From the NCBI GenBank assembly GCA_964017145.1, contig OZ024843.1:2967001-3031000 (forward strand): 64,000 nucleotides of DNA, in the 5' to 3' direction. Source of the DNA: Agrocybe praecox. Its lineage: Eukaryota > Basidiomycota > Agaricomycetes > Agaricales > Agrocybaceae. Of this stretch, positions 47,996-60,256 are shown piece after piece. The notes beneath the pieces were generated by a model. That model worked only from the letters and a program-made list of their open reading frames with translations. It searched no databases and was not told the DNA's origin. Both the position numbers and the translations under genes were made by a program. Position 1 is the first letter of the stretch, and each line of letters begins with the position of its first letter.

Positions 47996-50900
47996 AGAAA
48001 TAGTTTCCACCACTTCCGTCGCTCCGGCTGTGGAGGAAGCTTTGTGTTAGCCTTAGCTTGTACTTGTGGAGATTTATATAGTAAACCAGCCTTCTCTGGA
48101 AGCTTTTTCGGGGTTTTGGGAAGTCTAAAGAGAGTGGACATTATTTTCTATGCTGCAAAGGATTAAAAAAACCTACTCATCGACCATCACGACATATTGC
48201 TCATTTTTCCTGAGGGTTTTGGTTATAGCAGCAAGCTCATTTCGATATTTCAATCTAGCTCTGTCGGGAACGGGAACCTTCCTTCGCCAAATAGCGATAC
48301 TGTTGCCTGTCTGCGAAGGGAGATACACAAATACGATCACCAGCTGACTTGGGTCATAAAACGCGACAGACTCCTGCAGTATCTTGTCCATTGTGCCTTG
48401 GAGGTCGTTGAACGTGAGGTAGTCTATAGCAGGATCACCTGGGTGATTCTGTAGTCGGAAAAGAGTGTTTATAAAGAGTGCTCCTCTTTCCTTCTTCTCT
48501 AGGAATTTGGTCAGCTGAAGAAAAAATGACGGTAAACGTGGTGCCAATATTACGAAAGAATCGATGATAACGCACACCGTAGGTTCCTAGATTAAACGAC
48601 ATCTTTTGCACCCAAGCCAGCATATCTTCTACCCGAGGATCTTTATTTGGCGGGAACAACCAATGTATTCTTTCGCGCGCAAAACGGCTATTACCGAAAA
48701 AGGCATTTGAGACATAGTCAAAGGCTGCTCCTCTGGAATCAACAAAATGGACGTCTGAAGCATCGTTTATATGTGTAGTTGCCAGTCCTTGCCGTGCGTG
48801 TGCCAGTGTCTTAGAAGGGACAGGTCGAGGACTTCCGCCCCATATTTGCGAACCTTTAGGTGAAAAATGTACCCGACGATTCTCTTCGTAGTCCCCTTCC
48901 TCTGCTATTGATCCCCAGCCGCCCTTGTCCGTGGCTTCCCAATGTCCGAGATCTTTATGCTGGTGATGTTGTGAATGACGTTGATTTTGTTGCTGAGCTT
49001 TTTTGGCATGAGCGGCAGCAAGAGCAGCCGCGTGTTGCTGCTGGGCGTTTCCATGAGCCGTAGGGTTATGCTGACTCTGAGTTTGTTTGAGTAAAGAGTT
49101 GAATATTTGAGAGCGATCATGAGCAGAGATATCGTTCTTGCTGCCAACTTTAAAAGTTACCTTTGGCTGCTGCTGCCCATTCATACCCCATTCATCATGG
49201 GTTGTACTCCATGCACCGCCGTTTGCTCCCCAACCTTCGGCCTCTTCTTCCTCCTCCTCCTCTTCCTCCTCCTCGTCTTCTTCATCCCACCGATTCTCGT
49301 TTTCCTCTTCGTCACCATCCCACATTGCCTGACGAGCGTGCTGGGAATGTCCATGACGTGAATGACCTTGTTGATGATGATTTTGCTGATGGCCCGGTAT
49401 ATGGTGGCCCTGTTGGTGGCCTTGCATTTGGTGATGCCCTTTATGCGTTTGATGAGCTTGTGGATGTTGGCCATGTCTATCTCCTTTCTGACCTGCGTGT
49501 TGAGGTTGATTGGAAGTATGTTTCTGACCTTGCTGCTGACCGTGCTGGCCCCATGCATCGTTCCCTCCTGCTTGGCCCCATGCTCCTTCATTCGCACCCG
49601 CCGGCTGTCCCCAAGCGCCTGCGGTTTCTTTACCCCAAGCGCCACCTCCTTCCTGTCCCTGTCCCCAAGCACTTGCATTTTCTTTCCCCCAAGCACCGTC
49701 TCCTTCTTGGCCCCAAGTTCCACCTCCTTCTTGTCCCGAATTTGTGGTGCCCCAGGGATCACTAGGCTGGCCCCATCCTGCGGCACCGGCATGACCATTA
49801 TGTTCATTGCGCTTGCCTTGAGATTTACCACCCCTTGATTGCTGTTGCTGAACAGGTATGGAACCCCATGCGTCTTGTTGTTGGCCCCAATTATGACCAG
49901 TAATAGTGCCTTCGTCACTTTCTGACTCTCTATCACCATCTGGTCTCCCCCAATCTTGCCAACTTTGATTTTGCTGGGCGCTTGGCCGCTTCTGCCGCTG
50001 TTGTGAATGCTGCATCATTGGATGAGCAGCTGGAAAAGAATGGTGTCTGGAATGCGGGGGTTGCTGCGGTGCGCGCGCTTGTTTTGCAGCAAACTCCGTC
50101 TGTGATAATTGCTCTGCAGCTCGATAATGGCGCAGTTCTGCTTGCCATGCCTCATCGCCAGGCGGCTGTGCATGGTTTATAAAAGATCCATCTGGAGCAT
50201 TGCGATGCCTATTGCTCCAAGCGTTTCCGCCTGAAGTAACCCAACTGGTGTCGTTGGGAATAGGCGCCGGTGCTCTAGCGCCTTCGAAGAGAGGTTGATC
50301 GTCCCGCCAAGTTACTCGTCCTGATTTTGCTGGAGCTGCCGGATGCTGCGAAGATTTGGCGGGTTGTGTACTTTGAGGTCGATTGCGTTTAGTCGCTGCT
50401 TCATATTGTGCAGCGAACGCAGACGCTGTGGATATCTTCTTTGGAGCGTTTGGGTCCCGATGCGGAGGGCCGTGAAGGCTGCCATTCTGCACGGCAGGAG
50501 AAGTCATAAAAGATTGTATTCCAGCAGAGTAATCATTCAAAGGCACCCCGGCTCCTTCTTGATTATGGCGAGCTTCACTGGCGAGGCTGACACGATCTTG
50601 TTGCCTAGCGGCTGCTTCGGCCGCGTCTGCTATAGAGATATGCTGCTGTCGAGGATGGGGAGAACCAGCGGCTGACGGGGCTGCCGTCAAATTTCGAGTC
50701 TGCGGATTTTCCCAATGCTGTGGATCTTGGTCGGAGTAAGCGTCTGAATATGTATCTACGGACATGGCAGATGCCCTATTTTGGTCAAGATGGTGGACAG
50801 TTGAACTGGAAGGCTGTTCGTAGATAGTTGGCAGGACACTAGGACCATGATTGACTGGAGGTTCTAGTAGACTCTCAGCTTGACCCCATCCACCACCGAC

Positions 50901-51206
50901 ACTATTTTGCATTCCCGTATCCCAGGCTTCGCCTTCTTGCTCCCAATGTCCACTGTCATTTGTAGTCGCGGGCCAGGGTTGTTCGACTGAAGTGCCCCAA
51001 GTTGCCGGTTGTGTTTCTTCACGTATCGGTTGAGAGATTATTTCTGGAATACATATACATGTAAGTGTTCACTGTGGAAGCTTAACCGGGATCGAAAAGA
51101 CACCTGGCTCAACAACAGCGCGAACCGGTTCAGGCGTCGGTGATACTGGATTGCTAGACTGTGTATTTTCATCTTGCTTTTGTTTTCCTTTCATTTTTTT
51201 GGCCAT
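47996..51206 (-). CDS. WG/GW-repeat, Gln/His-rich low-complexity protein with a conserved C-terminal domain
   Basis: About 1,000 residues, start at 51206 (MAKKMKGKQKQDENTQ). The first 780 residues are disordered. I count about 18 Trp-Gly pairs, most in a Gly/Gln/Ala-rich block encoded near 49540-49870, with units such as GAWGKE, SAWGQG, GAWGQP and DAWGQH. A His/Gln-rich tract (GHHQMQGHQQGHHIPGHQQN) and a long Asp/Glu run (encoded near 49240-49285) follow. The last 220 residues are ordered: AFDYVSNAFFGNSRFARERI, KDPRVEDMLAWVQKMSFNLG, TKFLEKKERGALFINTLFRL and PSQLVIVFVYLPSQ. I do not recognise that domain. Clustered WG pairs in disorder are the hallmark of AGO-hook proteins that bind Argonaute. 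That function is a hypothesis. Alternatives are a generic prion-like RNA-granule protein. Confidence 0.75.
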
Positions 51207-52495
51207 CGAAGGATGATATTTCCTGCGATCTGGCGGTTAATCTGGTAGGTTTCCGTGCCCGGGGGGTATATTCAACGATAATTCTATGCAGTTCGTGTCA
51301 TGTGCGCTCCCGAGTATTAGTTTGTAGTAGTTTGTGAGTTGGCAGGAATGAATGGCCAATGATAAGATAGCCTAGTTAAGTTCGGTGATATGGCGCCCAA
51401 AGGGCGGGAACGAATGTCTATAAAACAGCCTACACGAGGCACTGTAGTAATTATGCATCGCCGAACGAGAACTGCCCATCGTGTTGAAGAAGTCCTATGT
51501 CACATGTCACACGTGACCTTATCACGCTGAGACTGTAAGTGCGCTCACAGTGCTTGGACCAACTCCGACCTTCAACAAATCTTCAACTTAACTTCAATTA
51601 GCGCTTTAGCTATTGTCGTCTCTGTCGCTGTCATCTTTCTTGTAAAATATTTTGGACATTTGGTTCAAGAACCTCAGAAAATTCACTTTCAAAACATTTC
51701 GCCCCAAATTTCAAGCAGCACATACTTGTTGGCCTTCACATCGAATCCATTTTGAGTGGCTCGACGATCGTCCTTTCTTACGTTTTAATCGTATAAAACT
51801 TCATTCATGATGAACAAACGATCAGGGACGGTTCTCGGAAGCCGTTCTGTCCAGACTAAACCTGATGATATGATCATAGTAGGATCATGACATTAACAAC
51901 TTACAAGCTCCATCTGCGATATTTTTACATACTTGATCATCTTTTACCATGCTGGCCCCCGTAGATATCGCCAATACACAAGCGCCGACCTTTCGAATCT
52001 TTAGTTGAGTGCCCGCTGATCTGAACAAATTTCAAATACAGGTACGCGTGCTTGTAATATATAGAAGAGATCACTTGTGCATCACAAGACATTGTCATAC
52101 TCAGGCCTGGAATCGGGGTAACTTTCCGGATCCCTAGGACCAGGACATTTGATTGAGAGTTTTGGACATTTTCCTACAGACAATACACATCAGTGTATCA
52201 AAACTATTTTAATCCGCTAGAGGCCGCTCACCACTTGACAACAAGAGAACAGCTTCCTTCACGTCTATAAAAAGACATACGTCAATTCACATATGTATCA
52301 TCATTGGCAACCGATGATACCGAACGTTGTACTAAGCCAAACTCCGAATGGATAGTGGATGGCTGTGCTTCGCCGAGGTGCCTAAATAGCGACGGTTTGG
52401 AAATTTCACTCCTTAGACTGGACTCTCATCTCACCCATTTTCAGCACCGTCTGTGACAAGAAGACTCAGGTTAAGTCTTTGTGCTTAAATACACA
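51207..52495. other. Divergent intergenic region
   Basis: 1.29 kb between the divergent WG-repeat and membrane-protein genes. An E2F-like motif GGCGGGAA lies at 51403-51410, about 200 bases before the WG-gene start, and a CACGTG lies near 51513. Between 51600 and 52400 the sequence is AT-rich with no open frame above 30 codons that looks real and no tRNA-like fold noticed. It is unusually long for this window, so an unannotated non-coding transcript cannot be excluded. Confidence 0.4.
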
Positions 52496-53611
52496 ATGGC
52501 CATTCAACTCTGGAGCTGGATCTTCATTTTCCAAACTTTGTTTATCCGACTTGGCTATGCCCATGTCAGTCATAACTATGAAGTCCTTGCTGGAAGAGCT
52601 ATGGATAGAGTCTTCATGTAGGCACATTTCAGTCTCTTTGGTTTAGGACTCACGTCTAATATTTATTTCGATAGCCGTGGTCTCACAAAGGCAGAGAAGC
52701 AGAGAAACACTTTCATTGGTTTGGCTATTGCTGGCAGCGTTGTGCTTGTTGTAATTGTAGTCGGACTTTTCGCTTTATACCTCAGGCAACGAGTGAAGGT
52801 TGAAGATTCCGAGTCTGGCGTTACTGCAATTGCGAAGCCACATTGGTGGATGGTGGAGAGCAAGAGCGAAAAGTTGTGGCGGAGGTTGAGCCAACCTTCA
52901 TCCCCTGAGGCGGGTTCGCGAATTGAACGTCTTAGGGAGGTGCTCAATATTCAAAGGAAGGACAAAAAAGGAGGCATTTTACCAACACACCGCCCATCGG
53001 TACCCAGCCCGACAGAGTCCCTCGACCTCCCTATGCAAACCGACCCTAACATCCGCCCGGACTACCCGGAAAGTCTCGAGCGCAGCTATAATGCCCCCAT
53101 CTACCCTGTCCAGTCACCACCGCGTATTCCCAAAGTGGTGACTACTATGTATGATGGTGGTAAACACCTCAAACGCATTAGCCCTACTGTCCCACCTCGC
53201 GCAATAGTCACTCAAGGTCAACGCACTACCCTCTCTCGCTCCGGTGGGCGAAGTGGTGGTCCCAGATCTCCCGCAGGGCGTCGTTGGTTGGCTAGGAACT
53301 CATTCCGCAACCCTTTCCTTCCTCTCAAGGATTCGGACGCTCCTTTGACCATCTCTGCACCCACCCCAGCCATCATTGACCCCAAGAATCCCAAACTCAA
53401 CTATTCTGGCACAATGAGCAACCCTCGAACAGCACCTACCCCAGCGCAGGTTCGTGACCTTACGAAACCTGCCCCAAATGGTGTACCTAGGAAGCCGGTT
53501 ATCCCTGCACCTCTTCAACTCCAAGCCCGTGTTGGGCTTCCCGGTTCTCCTCGTCCTTCCGGAATCCCTGCCTCCCCTAGACCCCCTCGTCCAACTACCC
53601 CAGCTATCTAA
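52496..53611 (+). CDS. Single-pass membrane protein with a Pro-rich tail, unknown
   Basis: Two exons, 52496-52617 and 52675-53611. The N-terminus is a signal peptide (MAIQLWSWIFIFQTLFIRLG). After a short lumenal segment comes one membrane span (FIGLAIAGSVVLVVIVVGLFA) and then the basic stop-transfer YLRQRVK. The remaining 260 residues are a cytoplasmic, Pro/Ser/Arg-rich disordered tail with repeated PxxP stretches (for example SPPRIPKVV, PGSPRPSGIPASPRPPRP) that could bind SH3 domains. The layout resembles fungal cell-surface sensor-like or cortical adaptor proteins but the ectodomain is only about 20 residues. Family unknown. Its stop is convergent with LYS12, 164 bases away. Confidence 0.7.
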
Positions 53612-53775
53612 AGGCTTCACATTATGTATACAAATTTGTATGACTGGGATCATAACATAGCGGGTCTATTTCAATAAATAATACAAAAAAATCGAAATAA
53701 CCAAAGGCAAATTTTTGCAGCAACAATTTCCATAAAATGGATTTTAGACTAATGAACAATTCTTCTGAAGTCCCC

Positions 53776-55412
<1,637 letters not shown>

Positions 55413-55695
55413 GACTAGCTTTTAGCTGGCTGAAAGAGGTGGGACCGAAGAAGGTTAAAATTTGGTAGAGACTCTCGTCGATATTCCCTTAATTATTGAC
55501 GTTAGTATTTCTGGCCGATCGGCCACATGGTTCAAAGAACATCCGCTTCGGCCGATCATCACGTGTCAGCGCGTTTGGCTGTTATTGTTTGTTGTAGGCG
55601 CGTCGCGGACGCGTTTGGTAATAAACGAATTGGCGCTGCCGACGCACTCAACTGCTACCACATCACTCTCACCTACACATCCCTCTTCTCTAAAA
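55413..55695. promoter_or_regulatory. LYS12/CDT2 divergent promoter with MCB element
   Basis: 283 bases between the start codons. A perfect MluI cell-cycle box, ACGCGT, lies at 55609-55614, about 82 bases before the CDT2 ATG, inside a GC-rich stretch with two further CGCG cores nearby (GGCGCGTCGCGGACGCGT). MCB is the binding site of the MBF (Swi6/Mbp1) complex. In fission yeast cdt2 is an MBF target expressed at S phase, so the site is plausible. Motif seen; function inferred. Confidence 0.6.
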
Positions 55696-57492
55696 ATGGG
55701 TCATGATACACTTTCCCCGCGGGCGGTTCTAGCGTCATGCACTAATACCCTCCATACACCCCCAACAAGGCCCGCTTCATACCTACCTACACCCCTCACA
55801 GAAAACAAATTCAAACGGCGTCATGTTGCAGAACCACCTAAGAAGCCTATCAAACGGATGAAGTTGGACCTCGGAGGGGTGTCATCAGAAAGCGAGAGCG
55901 ACGAGGACAGTGATGAAGATATGCCGATGGAGGACCACCTAGTGACGCAGAGCAAATTGCGCAATGCATGTGCGTTTCGACTGCACTCTCGTTTTATTAG
56001 TGGCCAACCACTGGGATGCAGAAGACAAATGCGTAAGCTCTTTAAACGACGTAGCAAAAAGTTTCTATTTTCAACTTTTTACGCAGCGTCGACTTTGCCC
56101 ATCCTTCAGACTTATGTATCGTCAAACAAGTCGGACGTTTTCAGATGTGAGTCAATTGGAGGAGATACCTACTTGACTCCACCCTATGCTTGTAGCTATT
56201 CCAACAGTACGTTGCCATTGTATCAACTCAACAAACTGGCTTATACTAACTATGTGAATCGTAGGTTCTAAACGTGGTGACAGGTCCCAATTAGCAGTCG
56301 CGACGGAGCAAGGGACTGTCCATATTCTTAATACAACGAAACGAAATGACTGGGACTGTGGTAAGTGCATTACAACTGTGACCTTCTAAGCGTTTCTTGA
56401 CGTACTTTCAGAACCTCCTCGGAAAACCATACAGCCGCATCATAATGGGATATTCGACGTCAAATGGAGTGTTGATGATAGATCAATAGCGACTTGTTCA
56501 GGGGATCAGTCCACGAGAATTTCATGTGCAGAAACAGGAGCAATTACACATGTCCTTCGCGGCCATACAAGCACGGTCAAATGTGTTGCATGGGATCCAA
56601 GCCATGGTTCATTATTGGCCACAGGTGGGCGAGATGGGACTATATGTTTGTGGGACCTACGGCTGGCAGAGCGAATGCAAGACGAGAATATCATGGCTGC
56701 GTCACCTGTAACAACAATATACGGGGCACACGAAGATACCATCGTCAAAAGCAAACCAAAACCCCGGAAAGGAAAACAAAGTTCCACTCCGAGAACAATC
56801 ACTAACATTTTATATCCCGATACCCTACCTTTCTCCCTGATCAGCAGCAGCTCGTTTGATGGGTAAGTTATCTTTCAGTAACGGATGAAGGGGTTATTAA
56901 CTTTTTTTTTAAAAGTGTACTGCGGTCCTGGGATCTTCGAAATCCCTCCCAGAAAAAGAAAACATCAAAGCCTATCGTACCACCAGAATTGAACTCGTCT
57001 TTTATTGACCCCACATCACTTCAAGGGTCGCGGCGTCCCAGGGGAATCATAAGCCTAGCAAGTGGCATAGGTCCTACTGCTGGTCTTATCTTTGCTCTTG
57101 GAGCAGACTCAAAAATCCATACCTTTGATCTCCCAACTTTGTCCCCGCATAGAGATTCCTTCTCGCATCAAAACCTACAAACAAATTCATTTTACGTTGG
57201 GCTATCTGTCTCGCCTTGCGGGAGATGGCTTGCATGTGGCGGAAGTGGGAGTACAGGAAATAGTTTCCTGTTTGATGTAGAGAATGTCCGCCGTCCCGGC
57301 TCTTCGCTGGCTTCAGCTGTCGAACTTAAAGGACAGGTTGGGGAGGTTGGCGCCGTGGATTGGGCATACGACTTGCTTGCTACATGCACAGATGATGGGA
57401 CTGTCAGGACGTGGAGGCCAAATTTTGATGCATATACCAAGTGCCGCAACCAACCAGAGGAGAGTCGATGGGATTGGAAATGGTCAATCTAG
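55696..57492 (+). CDS. CDT2: WD40 protein CDT2, substrate receptor of CRL4 ubiquitin ligase
   Basis: Adaptor that docks PCNA-bound substrates (Cdt1, Spd1-type, Set8-type) onto Cul4-Ddb1 for destruction in S phase. Start at 55696 (MGHDTLSPRAVLASCTN), chosen over an in-frame ATG at 55462 because the latter sits in the promoter. A basic N-terminus (KKPIKRMKLDLGG) with an acidic Ser patch precedes seven WD40 blades; clear ones are QLAVATEQGTVHILN, HHNGIFDVKWSVDDRSIATC, GHTSTVKCVAWDPSHGSLLA, TGGRDGTICLWDLR (a DWD-like WDxR end for Ddb1), SSSFDGVLRSWDLR and LLATCTDDGTVRTWRP. It ends WDWKWSI, as expected for Cdt2. The middle 55960-56270 splicing is unclear. The TAG stop abuts a 239 bp repeat. Confidence 0.87.
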
Positions 57493-57493
57493 A

Positions 57494-57732
57494 GTTAGAG
57501 CAAGGGGATTTGTAAGTTAACATAACATCTGTACCATTATAATAATTGCATTATAGACCATTCCAATGTGAGGACAGTGCGAGCAAAGCATATTATACAA
57601 TTAAGGTATCCAGAGCACGATGATGTAAGTCGAAAGAAATTTATGACAAGAAGTATGGAAATGTAAAGCATTTACTTCTGTTGTATTGCGTTTACAAGCC
57701 TATGAAGATGTAAGAATTCAAGCTCATAATAA
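57494..57732. repeat. Direct repeat copy 1: duplicated ARL1 last exon and 3' flank
   Basis: Nearly identical, same orientation, to 62155-62388. The right 80 bases, which include the ARL1 last exon (57672-57699 here, minus strand, LVNAIQQK plus stop) and the start of the preceding intron, show no difference that I can see; the left part has about nine substitutions and a small indel. The left edge lies 2 bases after the CDT2 stop. The rest of ARL1 is absent here, so this exon copy is orphaned. Confidence 0.92.
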
Positions 57733-57833
57733 AACTTATCCGGGATTGCGCTGTGGTTGCTTATGGTAGTATGTCCCTCTATTCTTGTACTCATCTCCAC
57801 TACCAATAACTAAACGAATTTCAAAATATCCAG

Positions 57834-58434
57834 GCGGGTCAGACACAGAGAGTGCGGCGCGTTCGGAAACTCTGTTTTCTATATCAACTTCATCAACTAA
57901 CGAACACTTCCATGATAGTCAATATCTGCGGCTTCTAGCTTCATGTTGGCCATGCTTTTAGGACCTGAAGTACAGGAACGAGCACAGAAAGAGATTGAGG
58001 CAGTCGTAGGTTCCGAACGTCTACCGGACTTTGATGATCGTAGCAGACTTCCGTTCGTCACTGCTATTGCCAAGGAGGTTTTGCGATGACATCCTCCAAC
58101 GCCGCAAGGTATCAAACCTCGCCTTGTACTCTTTAGCGAAATACTTATGCATCCACACAGGTATTCCGCATATGTTGACCAAGGACGATGTGTACAATGG
58201 GTATCCCTTACCTGCCGGCTCAATCGTTATCGGAAATATCTGGTATTATTATCTGTATTTGCGGAAGACGCTACATGTTACTAACGGTCCACTGTCTGGA
58301 AACAAAACAGGGGAATATTGCACGACCCTGCCCTATTTGAAGACCCCATGGAATTCAGACCGGAAAGACACCTCGGGACGGCATCTAAGCTGGAGGACAG
58401 TGAAGACGAGGCAGTTGTGAAGGCTGAGCGCTGA
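57834..58434 (+). pseudogene. Cytochrome P450 relic
   Basis: Fragment of a microsomal P450 monooxygenase of the type common in Agaricomycetes. It starts at an I-helix remnant (GSDTE), continues with SFMLAMLLGPEVQERAQKEI and DFDDRSRLPFVTAIAKEVLR, which holds the K-helix ExxR (EVLR). The next codon is TGA (58087-58089) where the family has Trp before HPPTPQ. Two introns still look spliceable, giving GIPHMLTKDDVYNGYPLPAG and NIWGILHDPALFEDPMEF with a PERF-like RPERH. The frame ends at 58432-58434, before any haem-binding FxxGxRxCxG loop. The first 300 or so residues and the haem ligand are therefore missing. Not functional as a P450. Confidence 0.85.
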
Positions 58435-58659
58435 GCTTTTCCATCGCGTCGAATATAGATTGAGTTTCCTCACACCCAATGCTAAGTCGCTCCTCGAGCA
58501 AACGGACCAGTAGTAACTTATGCAAACTTTATTATGTATGTACATTGTAGTAAGTAATGATATTGAAAAATGTGTACACGTAATGTAGTTGTGTGGTATA
58601 TATTGACGAAGTCGAATCCCTCTCGAATGTATTCGATGTTATCTTCTTGAAACTGCAGT

Positions 58660-60256
58660 TCACAAAATGATGGGTCGTGAGCGTGTCCCTCTAGGAACGT
58701 ACTTCAGTTCTGGTTTGTGATCGGAAAGCGACGCATCCTCGACCTTGGGCCATTGCTTTTCGTCCCCAGAATTCGAGTGTTGTGAGTCCGAACGTTTTCG
58801 CTTACGATTGGGCACCACCTGTGTTTTCTGGGATTTTTTCGGAAGAGATACGGAAGGCTTTGTATCGTCTTCCTTTTTGATTTTCGCCAGCCTTTTCTCT
58901 TCTGCTATCTCTATCTTGCGATTCTTGTCTTTTTCTGCCCACGGGGGAAACTTCTCGCACAACTGAAGCTGGAATGCATTGTCGTATCCACGACACTTCA
59001 TAGTCCACACACCAAGTGTCTACCAGATTAGGTTAGTTTTCTCTAAGGGAGTAATTATACGGATTACGTACCTCTTCTCCTTTGTCGTATGCTCTCTCCA
59101 CTTCCTCGGGTGTGGTCTGCTTGTATAGTTTGCTATCCATCATTTGTTTGATTTGTGCTGCTGTGGGTCTCAGCCGCTCGTATACCACACGTGCTCGGAC
59201 GCGAGCCCGAACGTCGGAACCCCAGCCTTGTCTGCAGATCTCTCTTGCCCATGTTTTCCGGACCTGATAAAATATAATCCAGTCAGTGATTTATAAGGTG
59301 TGTTACTGGTGATTGAACTGGAAAAAAAAATTACAGCAAGTTCCTGCGATGCCCATTCTTCTTTGCTCAAAACAGGACAATGGCTTGGTTTAACCTCATA
59401 CTGGCCCATATATTCCCACTCATCAGGTCGAAACCTGGTGAACACTCTTTGTAATCCATCCCATTCGGATTCAGCCTCGGCACAGCCGATAAATAGAGCA
59501 GGAGCACCAGGTACCTGGGGAGCCTCAGGTTGATATTCTGGGTTGAGATACACAAAGTTATTCATCCCATGTTTTGCAAGAAATTTCGCACCAATCTGTG
59601 GACGCGTGTTTTGTGAGCTTCCTCCATACTCTGTGGACATGAACCTGCGAGATACTGTGACCTCTTGGTGGGATTTATCCAAGGTAACATCAAATGGTTC
59701 AAGGCATATTGGTTTCAGGCGATCTTGAACAGTATTGAAGCTGAACCCCATGTTTGGTATGGTCTTGACCCTTGGCTGCAGGTTAAAAGAACATTATTCA
59801 ATGATCAGTTATCAAATACTAGATGGGATGTATGAGGATGTTACATACATCCTTCATTGCTTCCAGACATCTAGCATCTTCAAGTTTTTCTTGATGCTTT
59901 GCTTCTTCTTCTTCTTCTTCTTTCCATTTCCTTTTTATATCGGCTAAAGGGTAGACCACAACTTCCACTCTCTTCCTTTTGGATGGATGATGCTTTAAGG
60001 AACTAACAAGTGCGTCAACCGATGATTGAATTGGTGGTTCCGAATCCTCCTTTACTACTACATCCACAGGTTCAGAGGGAAGTACAAGGTTGGATGGTTT
60101 GGTAGCATCGTTTACGGGGCTCCAATCATTAGGGTCTTCCTGTAATTTATGGTAAGTCCTACAGTTATTGGAGAAACAATGAGTTGTGACACCCGCCTCG
60201 TTCTCAGAATCTGATGGGTCAATATTTTGGATAGTCGGTGTCCTAGAAAGCAGCAT
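58660..60256 (-). CDS. DUF6697-like protein of unknown function
   Basis: Agaricomycete-type hypothetical protein. Start at 60256 (MLLSRTPTIQNIDPSD). The N-terminal 150 residues are acidic and low complexity, with a basic KHHPSKRKRVEVVVYP and a long Glu run. After a short intron comes the ordered core: GFSFNTVQDRLKPICLEPFD, VTVSRRFMSTEYGGSSQNT, RPQIGAKFLAKHGMNNFVYL, VPGAPALFIGCAEAESEWDG and a RPDEWEYMGQYEV strand. After further introns come VRKTWAREICRQGWG and a Lys-rich tail ending RSRPIIL at 58660. The core resembles the DUF6697 family as I remember it; no catalytic motif is recognised. It is the only intact gene inside the repeat-bounded island. Confidence 0.7.

Noticed and set aside
49163..49939. 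Long frames on both strands around 49.2-49.9 kb
   Set aside because: Out-of-frame shadows of the WG/His/Glu repeats of the minus-strand gene.
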